Shown here: piece after piece, positions 34,824 to 49,274 of the stretch | Layout of the letters: each line of letters starts with the position of its first letter | Numbering within the stretch: the first letter of the stretch is position 1 | Origin: Pinus tabuliformis | Lineage: Eukaryota; Streptophyta; Pinopsida; Pinales; Pinaceae | Direction: 5' to 3' | Assembly (NCBI GenBank): GCA_031772625.1 | Contig: CM062804.1 | Span: 1,021,371,208 to 1,021,435,207, forward strand | DNA: 64,000 nucleotides | Program-made: the position numbers and the translations under genes | Notes under the pieces: generated by a model | What the model was told of the DNA's origin: nothing | Databases searched by the model: none | Seen by the model: only the letters and a program-made list of their open reading frames with translations

Positions 34824-37753
34824 GCAATGATATTGATGAACACTCATAATTCTCCCATTAGATAATATCATAATGGTATATATTTTGTAGATCACTTGGG
34901 GCCTTAATGTTGGTGTGTCAAGCACATTTCAGCTATTATGCTTATTCTTTCACAAACTTAATTGTATATTTCTCAGATTTTATAAAACAATATTGATGAG
35001 TACTATAATTCTCCCTTCGATAATATGATAATGGCATATATTTTGTAGATCACTTGGGGCCTTAATTTTCGTGTGTCAAGCCCATTTCAACTACTATGCT
35101 TATTGTTTCACAAATTTAATTGTATATTTCTCAGATTTTATAAAACAATACGATTTTTTCAGGTTTATCCCTGGATGCACTTAAATTAGCAAAGTATAGA
35201 TATGTTTTTCTTAATTTAATTATCTGTATTTCAATGTTGATTAGATTCTATGAAAATACCAAAATCGATTCCTTCCAGAAGGTACCCATTGTGACTATCA
35301 TTAGTTTTGTCCTATTTCTGAGTAGAAATTAGAATTATCTTCACAAGCAGGATGGCTAAATTCCAATAATACTTTAAATGTATATAGAAAGATCTGTCAG
35401 ATTCACTGAAGTACCCGTGTTGAGGATTTTTTTTATATTATTTGTTTAGCATTCAATTTTTAAATGTATGTCTCAAATTTCAATTGTGGAAAGTATTTTT
35501 GTCTTACATGAAAAGAGAATTAAAGTAGTGGAAGAAATCAACTGAGAATAATAGCCAAAAGTAGAAATTACCACACTCAAAAGAGAATAAACCAAGAAAG
35601 AGATAATAGAATAAATGTTATTATTATCATGATGAGGAGGTAATGGAGACATATATCGATATCCCATGTATCATAAAAATGGTAAGCGTTTATTTTATAG
35701 TGTCGCTGTATAAATTTGGAGTAAACATATTTTGATACATATTTCATTAAAATCTATTAAATGATGGAAGCGATTGTAGGAAGAAAAAACATTACCCGAC
35801 ACAACAACATCCAAGGAATTTTTCCGGTGAGGTTGCAACCCACCAGTCATAGATGTTATAGGTTCTTCAGATTTCCTAGCTCAAAAGGCATGACTCCAAT
35901 CAGAAATTGTTGGTTAAGTTAAATTGTAAAAGTTTCAGAAGATTCCCTAAAATGGATGGAATTTTAGCATTAGAAAATTGGAGAAAATGTTCAATACATG
36001 CAACTATGGTAGTTGGGTGAAAGTGGCAGGGACTAAACCCTTAAGTTATTTGTGGAGAGATCTAGATGTTTATGTCTTGAAAGCTGAGAGACAATGTCTA
36101 AGAGTAGGAGTCAAACAAGGATAATATTGTGTGATAAACCCAAATACTTGAGGTTAATGCATCTTCCCAAGTCCACATGACTACTCCCTGAATCAGTGAT
36201 GTAATTTGAAATCTATGCAATAATTTTTAATTGGAGTGAGGCAAGCCAAGATGACAATCTACTATTTGTTGGGATAAATCCCAAATTTTCATTAAATGCC
36301 CACCAAATTATTATTTTCAAATTTCCATTAACAATTTTTCTACAACATTGTGATTGCCATGATAAAACATTCAGGCTAACACGTAAGAGTTCAGTTGAGT
36401 TAAAAGCTTCACCTGTCTTAGATAAGTATTCAATGTGTTAGTTTGAATGTTCACATTTATAATAGTTATCCATAAAATATTAGCTTAAAACTAATAAATA
36501 CTAATATAATATATCTTACTAAATATTTATCTAATTTAAATTGATTTCAAATATTGTTTTCAAATTTCTATTAACAATTATGTACCGTATGTGTGCACAA
36601 TTATGAGTGCTAGGTAAAGAGGTTCAACCTTATATTAGTGAAAAAATTCTTAGCTACAAGCCAAATTCAACTCATTTTGTGCATATTTATCCTTCATAAT
36701 CGTTTCAGAAAATATAATACCAAATATTTTGTTGACAAGATTGAGTAGAAAGCTTCAAGTGTTATAGGTAGTTATAGGTAAGTATTTAATGTGATAACAT
36801 AAAATATCATTAACACTTGAATTAGTTATCCATATAAAACTAGTAATAAAAATTATTGAGCAATGTAAGAATATTGAATAGGAAAGTTCCAAAGCAATAT
36901 GATAAAATCTATGAGTTAGAAAATATTTAAATATATAAATAAGGTCTAATTTATAGACAAAATAGCATTTTTCATTCTGGGATACAATCTCAAGAAAGAT
37001 TGATTTTTTATTGTCTAAAATACATCTTTGAATTCATAAATTAATTGAGCCCCCGAAGAAACCTTGGGGACTGAAATTCTACAAATTGAACAACTAGAAC
37101 TCAACTTTTTAAAAATAGCTACTAGAATTTGGTTTAAATTGAAATTAATTAAAATAATGGTAATGATAAAAGCTATTTCGTCTATAAGCTAGACTACGCG
37201 TAAAAATAATAATTATCTTAAACACATAATTAATATAATATTTAAATATATGTGCATTAAAAATATTATAATTTTAATCCAATGTAATATAAGAACAAAT
37301 AGTAATCAATAAATATATAATTTGTACAATGGTGATTTTTTCTTCCAACACTATAAAAGTCTATCATTATTAGTTAAGCTATTCATTTTTTGTTGTTACT
37401 GTTATTCAAGGAAAACTACTCCATCTGGAATGACCCGTTAGTGGTCTACAAGGTGTCTGATGACTCATGGGCTTGGGTCATTAACCTACTTTCTATTTTC
37501 GTAAGTATTTTTAAATCTTAATTGTAGCACTTAAAACTATATTAATGATAATTTTACATGTATTATAATACATTAATAGGAGTAGTTAATTTAGTGAATA
37601 TACATGTATTGGTTAGCTGATGTTTTAATACATTTTAGTGAATTTTTTATAGTGTCAAAAATATTTATCTAATAAATTTCAATGGTAAGTAATTATTATT
37701 TAGATAATACCATTTTTTCAGAATGCTAATAGTATGGTTTAAGTTTCTTGATA

Positions 37754-40700
37754 GGCTTGCAACTAATATATTACTCCAATTAAAACCATATATTTACTAC
37801 AATTGAATAAGAACAAAATGAAATATAAGGATACATATGTAATTGAGAATATATTCAAAGTATCACAAAGTATTTGTAGAGCATAAAGATTACAAAATAG
37901 AAGCTTCCATGATTAATTCTAAAACTCTGTGCCATTGATTTATGACAAAGACATCTCTCATCAATATTCTTTAGATGTGAGGGTATTACCTTATTGAGTA
38001 GATAGTCCAAGTAATGATTTTATTACAAATAAAATATAGATATAATTGAGCATATCTCATTGTTAAAATACATTATGTGACAAAACAAAAATTATTGGAG
38101 CATTTATAGATTTAGCAAAATAATAGTATGTGAAAAGTAAATAGGTTATTATGGTATATCAACTTGTACCATCACCAAAGGGTTGGAAGCTATATTGGAA
38201 ATAACCATTTAGGTACAAATGAGAAAATACATGAAAATTATTGTGTTTTTAGATTGATGTTATCACCAAGGTTTCACCCTTATAATAACATAAATTTGTA
38301 TCAAAAAATACATGCCGAAAATATTGTAATGATATTTTCCCAAACACATTTTCTTATTAGCATTATTTGTATTAGATTTTTTTCCTGATGTATATCATTT
38401 TGGGTCCCCATATTAAAATGAACACCATATTGTGGGACTTAAGGGTTATTTTTGTACATATTTTAACGAAAGTTCTTAGTTCACCATTAATGAAACAACC
38501 ATAGATTTGATCATTGGCATTAGAAAGAGAGAAGTAATGTAATAAAAAAATGTAAATCATCCATAAAACATCATAATAGTAAGGAATGGAGAGTGATTTC
38601 TTTTCACTTGATTATGATGTGTATTGATATAATTAAAAAATTATTAAGGGAGCATGTAGATACATCAAATTTGATAATGAGCTAATAAAATATATTAATG
38701 TATGAACCTAAAAACCCTAAACCAAACTTCTCCAAAGAAAGAAATATTTAGCACAATAGATAAAGGTGAGTACTTTATATAATGTTTTAACTAGATGTTG
38801 AAACAATTGAAAGAGGAGGAAGTTATAGATCTATATAAACCTATTATGAGTACATGGTGAAGCCTACTACCAAAATTAGCCATGCTATTACTAGAAGTTT
38901 CCTAGTTAAGTTAGTATTTTTTTAAACAAAAGCTAGAAAGGATATTATGGGATATTGAATAGTGAAGGAAACAAGTCATAAAATTTATTATGTGGCGCAT
39001 TTAAATTGATTTAACATTGATTCAGATTCATCAAATGTTGTGTTTCTTAGAATAAAGTCATTGCATATCTATTAAAATAGATATATCAAATATGTATGCC
39101 TAAACATTAACAACTGATAAAAAATGTGAAATAAAATGAGTAAATGAAATAGAGTGCATGAGCTTAAATTGGAGATAGTGTAACTTAAAAATAAGGTTTT
39201 ATAGTATCATGAAAGTTGAAACCACACTATTAAAATTGATGGTATGATATACAAATAATAGAAGATGTAATTAATGAAGAGATAATTGGTTCAAGCAACC
39301 TAGTTCAATGCATGTTTATAAAATCTTGGATTTTCACTTTTGTAGAACATATATATCGATGGAATTCAATAGATGATAAACGAATTGTGTAAGTATGCCA
39401 TGGTTGCAAAGGAAATAATGAAATAGTTGAATATATGAATCTGAAAATCCTTATATACAATTCTATGAAGTCAAAAATATTTATAAAATAGAGTTAGAGG
39501 TTCTTGAGGCCTTCTCCATCATCACATTTTCAAGAAAGAATATGTTGATACTATGTTAAGATGCTCAAATATTTAAAATAAATGGAAAAATGACACATAT
39601 AACTATGCATTTTATGCATACCTAATGAAATGTATTTTAAAATTGATACTGAAAGTTGTTTCATGTGAATTGACTTATTTTAATCCTTGACTATGATGGA
39701 TATGATACCTTTATTAATTAGAGATATATAATAACTAACATAAATGAATAATTACCATAAACTCTTGAACTTATGTGTAAAAATATTTGAACAAAGAAGG
39801 AATGTTTTCAAGTCACAAAGATATTTCAACTCTTAACTTAAATGAAGTGTGTATTTGTTTACTGAGCTAAATCAAATATCTATGTCCAATATTTTCTAAC
39901 TCATAAATAATGTAAAATAGAGTGCAATAGATTCACGCATTATTCACGATCTAACAAAACATAAGTTTTCATAGGAACATATAAGCTTGAGCCATTCTAT
40001 TAAAACATATGATGTGATATCCAGGTATGAAAATATGTAACTAATGAAGAATAATTGTATTGAAGAAATCTAGAGCAATGGAAATTTGGAAATGGTTCAA
40101 TATATAGAATTCAATCTAGATTCTTCTTGAAGAAAGACATCAAAGATAACAATGGTCCTTTTTCACTTCCCTGTATTTTTTTTTATAACAAATCATAACC
40201 CTTTTGAGATTTAATAGCACAGTTGTATATAAATACTAAAAATATTAATTATCTCTAAGAATACATTTCTTGGCATAGGCAAGTTTAACAAAATTAAGGA
40301 AATGTTGAATTTGATCATTATCACATTTAGGAAAATGTGTGGGTTAAACATATAATGGTTATTTTTCTCCATCATGATATGTTTTGGAAAACTATAACAA
40401 TGCAATATAATAAAAGCTTGACAATGCTTCCTAATGGATACGTTCGAGGTTTATGAATATATCTCACACTAAATCAAAGTAATTCTTCCTAAAATTTCTT
40501 TTGAGGTATAAAAGAATATTTCCAATCATGACATAAATTCACATGGATAATCTCTTTTATTTTAAGTAACACTATCTTCAATTTATACCACACATGCCCA
40601 TATTTAGGATTACTCTACAGATGTTCATATTAAGGAACCTCTTAGCATTATCCTTAACCATGAAAAAACAAAACCTAATTTCAGCTCTTATAAAAAGTCC

Positions 40701-42769
40701 CCTTCTTTTTGGGAAAAGTGGGGTCAACTTAAGCTTGTCAAAATTGCATCTTAAATTTTATTCTTCACGACAAATGAGAGAATCTTCATGACCTTTTATA
40801 GAACGCTTTTGAATATTTATAACACATAACGCAACACAGAAAAGAATAACAGAATGATCCTTTCGATCAATGTTATTTTAATATCGCAAAAAGAATCATG
40901 GGTATTTGTCTAAGAAATTTGTTGTTTCTCGTTGAAATTTTGATCATTGAAACACATGGTTAATAGTTGATAATGCAGAAAAAATATCTTAGAAGACCAT
41001 GAAAAAGAGGACTAACATATCATTTAGAAACCATCCTCTCACTTATTTCTATTAGATAAAAAATATTATCTAGCAATGAAAAAAAATAAAAAAATTATGC
41101 CTAAAGACATTGAAGGATCCTCTAGGATTCTACTAGCAACACAATCTTCTCCTCCTCCATTATCTCCTCTTCAATTAGGTGCACTAGCATGATAATTGAT
41201 ACATCAATGGTATAGGAAATTATAAATGGTGGAATTAATATAAGAGGCATGGGTATATAATGTATATAAGTTACCTCCAGTCCATAAAATCCCATAAAGC
41301 CTTGAATTATTCATTGAAATTGTTCTCATAAAAACTGATAAAACACATAAGAAAATACACTAGAGAAATTGAAATGCTATTGGAGACTAAAAAATGGTCC
41401 CCAGTATTAAAAGTATGTGAGAAATCATTGCCATAAAACCTTGACTCACTCTAAAAATGAAGACCTATTGGATGTTTGGTCATTATGTAGAATGGGAAAG
41501 CCTTGCTTCTATGGATTTCCCCTTTAGTTCATAGTGACTAATGATATAACACATAAAAAATTTAATTTAATATTTGGGATAAACATTATTAATTACTATT
41601 TCGATATAAAAATTCACCGACTGAAATTTTTGAACCCTCAAATTTTAGCCATGGGAAATAATTTCCCCCAAAATTTTCAATCCATTAATCTAGAATAGAA
41701 ATGAATTACAACTAATAATATGGATGACAAAGCTATAGAAAAATTTATACCTAAACAAAAGGAGAAAAAAATTCAAAGTTGCTGCAATTAACATAAATAC
41801 AACACCACCAATATATCTGTCGCAAATTAAAAATTAAAGTTTATTCTACTCCAAGAGTTAGGTACAAAAATTAGAATAATGGAATATGGTAATATATATA
41901 ATGAAGAAACTATAGTTTCAAATCTTGTGACCAAAATTTGGACTTTTAATAATGAAATCTAACCTCAAATCCGAAACCAAAATTGATCACTTTTGAACCA
42001 AAATTTATTGCACTTCCCAAAAATGAAGAAAAAAAATCAAGAGGGAAAGGATTCCCGAGAAAATGGAATGTAAAAAAATTATGAAACATAATGAGAAGAG
42101 TTACCTATAAGATTGTATGGTGAACCTTGAATTTTAACTTAAAATAATGATAGTTTGCAAACAAATCTCCTATACCACATATGACTATTATTATTACCAT
42201 TAAAAATATGAAAACTCAGAAAATGGAATGTATACTATTGAATCATTAAATGATTAAATGAGATCTCATATCCCAAAATTAATTAAAATAACATGATATA
42301 GTGGCCAACGAAAGAAATAATCTCATTTTAATCCAAATGAGTGAAAAATATGTACCAAAATATCCATTTTTGGAAATTGAGGTGAATGGAAAGTTGTAGG
42401 CTTATTTATTTTTTTCTAGTCGCCCTCAAAATAAGCTCATGAAAACATCCGTAGCTAATTTTTTTATAAAATAAATTTGGAGTAGTTATTAGTAATTAAC
42501 TGTGATAAGAAACAATTTCCCAAACAAAATTTTAAAGCCCTTAATTTTGTCCATGGGTGAAATTTCACCCCAAATTTTTTTCGCCAAGATTATTGGCCAT
42601 TCAACCGTGCATGAAAAAAAAACATTATAAATAATGCAAGGATAATATATAACAAAGTTATAATTTATTTTATTTGTATGATTTTCTAGCCATTGAGAGA
42701 GGTATCACAGGGCCCTGTTTTGTACAAACATAATATATAACAAAGTTATAATTAAAACCAATATATTAG
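37754..42769. repeat. Segment D, copy 1 (complete, 5016 bp)
   Basis: Direct tandem partner of 42770-47762 at an offset of about 5016, several percent diverged. It is AT-rich throughout. Reading frames of 60-75 codons are poorly conserved between copies (changed starts, stops and lengths), so I call no gene. It contains one plant telo-box-like AAACCCTAA near 38715, also present in D0 and D2. Confidence 0.85.
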
Positions 42770-45700
42770 GGCTTGCAACTAATATATTACTCCAATTAAA
42801 ACCATATATTTACTACAATTGAATAAGAACAAAATGAAATATAAGGATACATATGTAATTGAGAATATATTCAAAGTATCACCAAGTATTTGTAGAGCAT
42901 AAAGATTACAAAATAGAAGGTTCCATGATTAATCCTAAAACTATGTGCCATTGATTTACGACAAAGACATCTCTCATCAATATTCTTCAGATGTGAGGGT
43001 ATTTCCTTATTGAGTAGATAGTCCAAGTAATGATTTTATTACAAATAAAATATAGATATAATTGAGCATACCTCGTTGTTAAAATACATTATGTGACAAA
43101 AAAAAAATTATTGGATCATTTATAGATTTAGCAAAATAATAGTATGTGAAAAGTAAATAGGTTATTATGGTATATCAACTTGTACCATCACCAAAGGGGT
43201 TGGAAGCTATATTGGAAATAACCATTTAGGTACGAATGAGAAAATACATGAAAATTATTGTGTTTTTAGATTGATGTTATCACCAAGGTTTCACCCTTAT
43301 AATAACATAAATTTGTATCAAAAAATACATGCCAAAAATATTATAATGATATTTTCCCAAACACATTCTCTTATTAGTATTATTTGTATTAGATTTTTTT
43401 CCTGATGTATATCATTTTGGGTCCCCATATTAAAATGAACACCATATTGTGGGACTTAAGGGTTATTTTTGTACATCTTTTAATGAAAGTTCTTAGTTCA
43501 CCATTAATGAAACAACCATAGATTTGATCATTGGCATTAGAAAGAGAGAACTAATGTAATAAAAAACGTAAATCATCCATAAAACATCATAATAGTAAGG
43601 AATGGAGAGTGATTTCTTTTCACTCGATTATGATGTGTATTGATATAATAAAATTTTTATTAAGGGAGCATGTAGATACATCAAATTTGATAATGAGCTA
43701 ATAAAATATATTAATGTATGAACCTAAAAACCCTAAACCAAACTTCTCCAAAGAAAGAAATATTTAGCACAATAGATAAAGGTGAGTACTTTATATCATG
43801 TTTTAACTAGATGTTGAAACAATTGAAAGAGGAGGAAGTTATAGATCTATATAAACCTATTATGAGTACATGGTGAAGCCTACTACCAAAATTAGCCATG
43901 CTATTACTGGAAGTTTCCTAATTCAGTTAGTATTTTTTTAAACATAAGCTAGAAAGGATATTATGGGATATTGAATAGTGAAGGAAACAAGTCATAAAAT
44001 TTATTATGTGGCACATTTAAATTGATTTAACATTGATTCAGATTCATCAAATGTTGTGTTTCTTAGAAGAAATTCATTGCATATCTATTAAAAGAGATAT
44101 ATCAAATATGTATGCCTAAACATTAACAACTGATAAAAAATGTGAAATAAAATGAGTAAATGAAATAGAGTGCATGAGCTTAAATTGGAGATAGTGTAAC
44201 TTAAAAATAAGGTTTTATAGTATCATGAAAGTTGAAACCACACTATTAAAATTGATGCTATGATATACAAATAATAGAAGATGTAATTAATGAAGAGATA
44301 ATTGGTTCAAGCAACCTAGTTCAATGCATGTTTATAAAATCTTGGACTTTCACTTTTGTAGACCATATATATCGATGGAATTCAACAGATGATAAATGAA
44401 TTGTGTAAGTATGCCATGGTTGCAAAGGAAATAATGAAATAGTGGAATATATGAATCTGAAAATCGTTATATACAATGCTATGAAGTCAAAAATATTTAT
44501 AAAATAGAGTTAGAGGTTCTTGATGCCTTCTCCATCATCACATTATCAAGAAAGAATATGTTGAGACTATGTTAAGATGCTCAAATATTTAAAATAAATG
44601 GAAAAATGACACGTATAAGTATGCATTTTATGCATACCTAATGAAATGTATTTTAAGATTGAGACTGAAAGTTGTTTTATGCGAATGGACTTATTTTAAA
44701 TCTTGACTATAATGGATATCATACCTTTCTTAATTAGAGATATATAATAACTAATGTAAATGAATAATTACCATAAACTCTTGAACTTATGTGTAAAAAG
44801 ATTTGAACAAAGAAGGAATGTTTTCAAGTCACAAAGATATTTCAACTCTTAACTTAAATGAAGTGTGTAGTTGTTTACTGAGCTAAATCAAATATCTATG
44901 TCCAATATTTTGTAACTCATAAATAATGTAAAATAGAGTGAAATAGATTCACGTATTATTCACGATCTAACAAAACATAAGTTTTCATAGGAACATATAA
45001 GCTTGAGCCATTCTATTAAAACATATGATGTGATATCCAGGTATGAAAATCTGTAACTAATGAAGAATAATTGTATTGAAGAAATCTAGAGCAATGAAAA
45101 TTTGGAAATGGTTCAATATATAGAATTCAATATAGATTCTTCTTGAAGAAAGACATCAAAGATAATGATGGTCCTTTCTCACTTCCCTGTATTTTTTTAA
45201 TAACAAATCATAATCCTTTTTGAAATTTAATAGCACAGTTGTATATAAATACTAAAAATATTAATTATCTCTAAGATTACATTTATTGGCATAGGCAAGT
45301 TTAACAAAATTAAGGAAATTTTGAATTTGATCATTATCGCATTTAGGAAAATGTGTGGGTTAAACATATAATTGTTATTTTTCTCCATCACGATATGTTT
45401 TGGAAAACTATAACAATGCAATATAAGAAAAGCTTGACAATGCTTCCTAATGGATACGTTCGAGGTTTATGAATATCTCTCACACTAAATCAAAGTAATT
45501 CTTCCTAAAATTTCTTTTGAGGTATAAAAGAATATTTCCAATCATGACATAAATTCACATGGATAATCTCTTTTATTTTAAGTTACACTATCTTCAATTT
45601 ATACCAAACATGCCCATATTTAGGATTACTCTACAGATGTTCATATTAAGGAACCTCTTAGCATTATCCTTAACCTTGAAAAAACAAAACCTAATTTTAG

Positions 45701-47762
45701 CTCTTATAAAAAGTCCCCTTCTTTTGGGAAAAGTGGGGTCAATTTAAGCTTGTCAAAATTGCGTCTTAAATTTTATTCTTCACGACAAATGAGAGCATCT
45801 TCATGACCTTTTATAGAAGGCTTTTGAATATTTATAACACATAACACAACACAGAAAAGAATAATAGAATGATCCTTTTGATCAATGTTATTTTAATATC
45901 GCAAAAAGAATTATGGGTGTTGGTCTAAGAAATTTGTTGTTTCTCGTTGAAATTTTGATCATTGAAACACATGGTCAATAGTAGATAATGCAGAAAAATA
46001 TCTTAGAAGGCCATGAAAAAGAGGACTAACATATCATTTAAAAACCATCCTCTCACTTATTTCTATTAGATAAAAAAATATTATCTAGAAATGAAAAAAA
46101 TAAAAAAATTATTCCTAAAGACATTGAAGGATCCTCTAGAATTCTACTAGCAACACAATCTTCTCCTCCTCGATTATCTCCTCTTCAATTAGGTGCACTA
46201 GCATGATAATTGATACATCAATGGTATAGGCAATTATAAATGGACGAATTAATATAAGAGGCATGGGTATATAATGTATATAAGTTACCTCCAATCCATA
46301 AAATCCCATAAAGCCTTGAATTATTCATTGAAATTGTTCTCACAAAAACTGATAAAACACATAAGAAAATACACTAGAGAAATTGAAGTGCTATTGGAGA
46401 CTAAAAAATGGTCCCCAGTATTAAAAGTATGTGAGAAATCATTGCCATAAAACCTTGACTCACTCTAAAAATGAAGGCCTATTGGATGTTTGGTCATTAT
46501 ATAGAATGGGAAAGCCTTGATTCTATGGATTTCCCCTTTAGTTCATAGTAACTAATGATATAACACATAAAAATTTTAATTTAATATTTGGGATAAACAT
46601 TGTTAATTACTATTTCGATATAAAAATTCATCGAATCAAATTTTTGAACCCTCAAGTTTTAGCCATGGGAAATAATTTCCCCCAAAAAATTTCAATCCAT
46701 TAATCTAGAATAGAAATGAATTACAACTAATAATAGGGATGAGAAAGCTATTGAAAAATTTATACCTAAACAAAAAGAGAAAAACATTCAAAGTTGCTGC
46801 AATTAACATAAATACAACATCACCAATATGTCTGTCGCAAATTAAAAATTAAAGTTTATTCTACTCCAAGAGTTAGGTACAAAAATTAGAATAATGGAAT
46901 ATGGTAATATATATAATGATGAAATTGTAGTTTCAAATCTTGTGACCAAAATTTGGACTTTTAATAGTGAAATATAACCTCAAATCCGAAACCAAAATTG
47001 ATCACTTTTGAACCAAAATTTATTGCACTTCCCAAAAATGAAGCAAAAAAATCAAGAGGGAAAGGATTCTCGAGAAAATGGAATGTAAAAAAATTATGAA
47101 ACATAATGAGAAGAGTTACCTATAAGATTGTATGGTGAACCTTGAATTTTAACTTCAAATAATATGATAGTTTGCAAACAAATCTCCTATACTACATATG
47201 ACTATTATTACTACCATTAAAATATGAAAAATGAGAAAATGGAAAGTATACTATTCAATCATTAAATGAGATCTCATATCCCAAAATTAATTCAAATAAC
47301 ACGATATAGTGGCCAACGAAAGCAATAATCTCATTTTAATCCAAATGAGGAGCGAAAAATATCTACCAAAATATACATTTTTGGAAATTGAGGTGAATGG
47401 AAAGTTGTAGGCTTATTTATTTTTTTCTAGTCTCCCTCGAAATAAGCTCATGAAAATATCCGTAGCTAATGTTTTTATAAAATAAATTTGTAGTAGTTAT
47501 TAGTAATTAACTGTGATAAAAAAAGATTTCCCAAACAAAATTTTAAAGCCCTTAATTTTGTCCATGGGTGAATTTCGCCCCAATTTTTTTTCATCAAGAT
47601 TATTGGCCACTCAACTATGCATGAAAAAAAAATATTATAAATAATGCAAGCATAATATATAACAAAGTTATAATTTATTTTACTTGTATGATTTTCTAGC
47701 CATTGAGAGAGGTATCACAGGCCCTGTTTTGTATAAACATAATAGATAACAAAGTTATAATT
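42770..47762. repeat. Segment D, copy 2
   Basis: Begins GGCTTGCAACTAATATATT directly after the end of D1 and loses homology after AAAGTTATAATT near 47762. In its first 1.9 kb it is closer to D0 than to D1 at several sites (for example ACATCTTTTAATGAAAG here and in D0, versus ACATATTTTAACGAAAG in D1). I recognise no gene. Confidence 0.85.
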
Positions 47763-47830
47763 TAGTTCATTTTTATGTTTTCTTACACACGGAAATGAGA
47801 GAGGTATCATGGGCTCCTGTTTTGATGCCT
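47651..47830. repeat. Degenerate doublet of about 86 bp at the end of D2
   Basis: CATAATATATAACAAAG...GAGAGAGGTATCACAG is followed from 47737 by a diverged second unit, CATAATAGATAACAAAG...GAGAGAGGTATCATGGG. The end of D1 (42648-42752) has one and a partial unit, so the D1/D2 junction falls inside this repeat. Confidence 0.6.
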
Positions 47831-49274
47831 ATCATCATCGATTGATGCAAGTATACACTTACCATTCATTTTATTTCTATGGTTTCCATAGTTTATCTTA
47901 ATTTAATTTTAATTTTTTTTTAATTAAATTGAAAATAAATTCCAAAATAGATATGAGTATTATTCTTCTAATAGAAAAAGTAGATATTCCATAGTAATAA
48001 CCTAATTATTATGTTGGTGGTAGACATTTAACTTTCATGGAATATGTTAGAATATCCATAGTAGTAATGTTATATGATGATAAGATTTGTGTGCAATGAA
48101 GGTATGCTTGTTTAATTAACTTATCTCAAAATTAATTAACTTAAGAAAATTTCATATCAATACATGTCACATTGGAAATGTTGTATTTATAAGCCATGGT
48201 ACAAACAAATGGTATTGTAAGAAGAGCTATTTAGAATTTAAGAGTATTCATGGGAAGTGGGAGTGGATATACATGCCTAAAGATATTGTTATATTTTATA
48301 TAACTCTTATATTAACTATTTTTATAACAATAATAAAGTTATAATTCAGATAATTATTATGATTTTTTTAATGTGGACAATGTCACATGTATAATGGGTT
48401 TAGAGTTTTGATTGTTTTCACACTTTGATTGCTAAAGGTATTGATCAAACATTGGAGCAGAGATATATGTGTTAGTTATAATAAAAACAATAAATCATTT
48501 TATAATAAAAAATATATTCGATATAGTATATTTTAATTTAATTTTGTAACAAACTTTTTAATTAAATTGAAAATGAAAAAGTTCCAAAACTACATTTCAA
48601 ATAAATCTCAACTCTGACTAATATTGAAAATAATCCCAGTACCAATCTATTATCCATTGATGATTAAATTAATATTCGAGAATTCATATTCCAACATATA
48701 CACACCTATCAATATAGTAAAATCAATAAAGCATAACTATGTTTTCACAAATTCAATTATATGTATTTTAAGTTTGTAAATTATGTTTTCCCATATTTGA
48801 TTTTTAATCACTAATATCTATATTAATGTGCATAAATATATATTTTTAATATGATTTTTTAATAATAATGTTTTCATTTTCTTTTTGTTTTGTCTAATAG
48901 ATGCTAAGTTATATTTGGAGGTCTTTTGTTTAACTCTAATGTGATGCTGAGTGCAATTTGAAGAAATTTCACTAATATTTTTAGTATATGAAATATTTTT
49001 CTATTAGAATTATGTAAAACATGCATATATTCTCATTTCTCCCTTTATGAATGGAATTTAAGGATACACTCGAAAGTATAATAAAACCACAACACATATA
49101 TTAATATTTTTCTAATTTAGTATATGAATTTATTTTCTATTAAAATTATGTAAAGCATGAATACATTCTCATTTCTCCCTTTATGAATGGAATTTAAAGA
49201 TGCACTTGAAAGTATAATAAAACCACAACACATATATTAATGTTTTGCTAACTTAATTATTCAGCAAAAGATGC
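47763..49274. other. Single-copy AT-rich spacer
   Basis: No gene or transposon signature is visible. Its last part holds a 136-bp doublet (48981-49252). It separates segment D2 from the telomere-motif satellite. Confidence 0.6.
48981..49252. repeat. 136-bp tandem doublet next to the satellite
   Basis: Units begin at 48981 and 49117 (TTAGTATATGAA) and share CATTTCTCCCTTTATGAATG and AAAACCACAACACATATATT. They end about 25 bases before the first satellite cassette. Confidence 0.85.

Larger units (their letters stand above)
32345..37753. repeat. Segment A, copy 2
   Basis: Third copy of segment A, near-identical to A1. It passes cleanly into D1 at 37754, as A0 passes into D0. No intact gene is seen. 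Confidence 0.9.

Noticed and set aside
40211-45747. Short frames shared by D1 and D2 (40211/45227 and 40594/45559).
   Set aside because: Starts, stops and lengths differ between copies and substitutions do not favour silent positions by eye; more likely chance frames in AT-rich DNA.
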